DNA of 52,612 bases from Psilocybe azurescens (Eukaryota; Basidiomycota; Agaricomycetes; Agaricales; Agrocybaceae): positions 1 through 52,612 of the forward strand of contig JAJIRX010000060.1 of the NCBI GenBank assembly GCA_023853785.1, in the 5' to 3' direction. A program made the translations under genes and the position numbers. Positions 50,790-52,612 of the stretch are shown piece by piece. Numbering within the stretch: position 1 is the stretch's first letter; each line of letters begins with the position of its first letter. A model generated the notes under the pieces. It saw only the letters and a list, made by a program, of their open reading frames with translations. It did not search any database and was not told where the DNA came from.

Positions 50790-52612
50790 TTATACCAAGA
50801 ATCAATGAACGAAATAATCAAAGGTCGGAGAGAAAAGAGTGAATGGTGGTTGAAGAGGTAAAGATGGATGAGAAAGAGGACCCTCGGTGATTTGGTTGTT
50901 TTGTTGACGTGTTATTTGGTCGCTGACGGACTCGGCGGGCCATCGGCACATGAGATCACGCGGTGACAGCCATTGTTCTCTTCCTCGCATAACCACCCTC
51001 TTCAGCCAATGGCACCAACTCGTACAACCAGGAACATCGTGGCTACAATCTGGAAGGCCGACTTGTTGGTTGGGCTGGTGCAGTAACGGGAATGTGCACA
51101 CAAGCAAAAACTGGGACACCAAAAGCAACAGATCTTCAATTCGTCCAAACGAGCCCGACAAATCAACTTTTCTTTGAGTACAACTAGTTCAGTTAAAAGT
51201 GGACCAGACGTGGCCCGCTCCAAACGATGTTATGAAGAGAAAGGTGGGACCATATCTGCAGAGTTGTTGGACTTTCGAGCTCCTAGTTTGATACTTTGGT
51301 GCGCTTATCGATTTGGATATGCTGCTTTGCATAAACCTTCATGTTGCATCAGGCCACACTAACAACATGCGCTGTTGACTGTAACAGAAGGTTTTTAGGC
51401 TATCAACGCGGCATGTTTTATAAAGTATAACATTGGTGAGCATGGCTCCTTGCTATCATTACTCATTCTCTGATACCTGGAGTCCTCTATAGAATGACGA
51501 TCTTGTTCACTGTGAGGCTGCGCCTATGTGACAGCCTCGTTTCTCCCAAACCACGACAGGAGAGCGTTTGGCGACCTGATTTTTGCAACGGTTTGCACAA
51601 AATCAGTCGCAATGGTATCTTTCGTTTCTTGAACTATATGGTATAACCCCAATGCAGTGACCGTGGGTCAGGCCAAGGTCAGACCTCTCATTGCAAAACG
51701 AGGCATCGCGATTGTCATTTCAATTTATCTGCTGTTAATCAATTTCACGTGATCGCGACCATTCAGCCCTGCGACAACTGTCAATATGCCTACTAAAGTT
51801 GTTGGAATTTCACACACTTCCAGAAGCTTCGAGGCTAACGCATTTCTTTACCACTTGCGCGGGACTCTTGGAGCTCCTTGTAGGCCAATGATGCACCGCC
51901 TTTGGAGTCACTCAGGGCTTCAGGTGCTCGGAATAGTTATTGTCTAGAACCGAATGACTTCATACATTGACTCAACTGCGCTAATGTGTTGATTCCGGCG
52001 GCACCTCTGGAATTTCCTGAAAAGTACTCGCCGTATGGTCACTTTCTCCGTGCATGACACGCATTATTGTATTCTCTGCTTTTCTAGAACCTTTGGCGAC
52101 ACACAAATGAGTTATCTTCAGCAAAGAAATACTACGCAAGGGTAGAGTTTCAATGATTGGACATTCCAGGTTGCTTTGGGATATCAGCTTCGTAACCCCG
52201 ACGCCTCGTGCATATCAATCTCCTCCCCGTATCGAGGCCGCCAGCCCTTTTGATTATCTAGAGGCTGATCCATCTGGGGGCGGCTAACTTTAGGGATTCG
52301 ACTCATCCCTCGGATTCCAAGCACTGCGACAAGACTTATCTGAGGCTAAATGCGACTGACTTCTCTACTGGTTAATTATAAACTCACAGGCGCTGTCGAA
52401 ACTCGCCCGAAAAGGACATTCATCAACGATTTTCACTTCTCAGATAAGCGATTACGCGGTCCTCCGTCTAAACATGCGTGAATTTTCCCTGGACCTTTTG
52501 GCTGTGGTCTTTCGCGACCTTTTGACGACCTTTTGGAATCTATACTAGTATCTAATCCGGTAGATACTCGCGTACCTTGCGTTCTCTACGGTTTTATCTC
52601 TGCCAAAATACG
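50790..52612. other. Right-hand end of the window, no gene recognised
   Basis: The first few hundred bases are the upstream region of the APC/C activator. Beyond 51.2 kb only short frames occur. Near 52495-52540 the word GACCTTTTGG or a close variant occurs three times. No element ends are visible. Confidence 0.45.

Overview
The window is nuclear DNA of a mushroom-forming basidiomycete (Agaricomycetes, probably Agaricales). Supporting evidence: genes are split by 50-60 bp GT-AG introns; a fruit-body lectin of the Agaricus bisporus type, a DUF6535 membrane protein and agaricomycete-restricted orphan proteins are present; two blocks have almost no CpG, as expected of methylated repeats in these fungi. 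I see no tRNA, rRNA, CRISPR array or prokaryotic operon.

Layout. 0-2.65 kb: the 5' three-quarters of a peroxisomal-type Lon protease gene (minus strand), running off the left edge. 3.5-5.5 kb: a DUF6535 gene (minus). 5.8-16.1 kb: a gene-poor stretch with one TA-flanked MITE and weak membrane-protein fragments. 16.2-19.4 kb: a large conserved agaricomycete protein of unknown function. 20.1-21.3 kb: a TALE-type homeodomain factor. 22.2-22.6 kb: the fruit-body lectin. 23.2-25.6 kb: a DHHC palmitoyltransferase (minus). 25.8-27.9 kb: two decayed F-box-like copies. 29.0-30.6 kb: an intact Old Yellow Enzyme. 31.9-37.2 kb: a roughly 1,680-residue LTE1-like Ras-family GEF (minus). 37.8-41.0 kb: a CpG-depleted island holding a small spliced orphan gene. 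41.5-44.9 kb: ASF1 and MCM10 in convergent orientation. 46.1-47.3 kb: a hypothetical basic/RS-rich protein. 49.0-50.75 kb: a CDC20/Fizzy-family APC/C activator (minus). The last 1.8 kb has no recognisable gene.

From 31.9 to 50.8 kb four genes act in the cell cycle or replication: a mitotic-exit-type GEF, the H3-H4 chaperone ASF1, the replication factor MCM10 (with a perfect ACGCGT box just upstream) and an APC/C activator. This may be chance.

The most important technical point is that at least 16 otherwise conserved reading frames are each broken by exactly one missing base, nearly always inside a short homopolymer, in seven unrelated genes on both strands. Restoring one base at each site gives full-length reading frames divisible by three. 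I therefore read most breaks as homopolymer undercalls in the assembly, not as pseudogenes; the exceptions are listed. I do not find a convincing new multi-gene system. The least-described items are the orphan gene in the CpG-depleted island, the MITE and the divergent APC/C activator.
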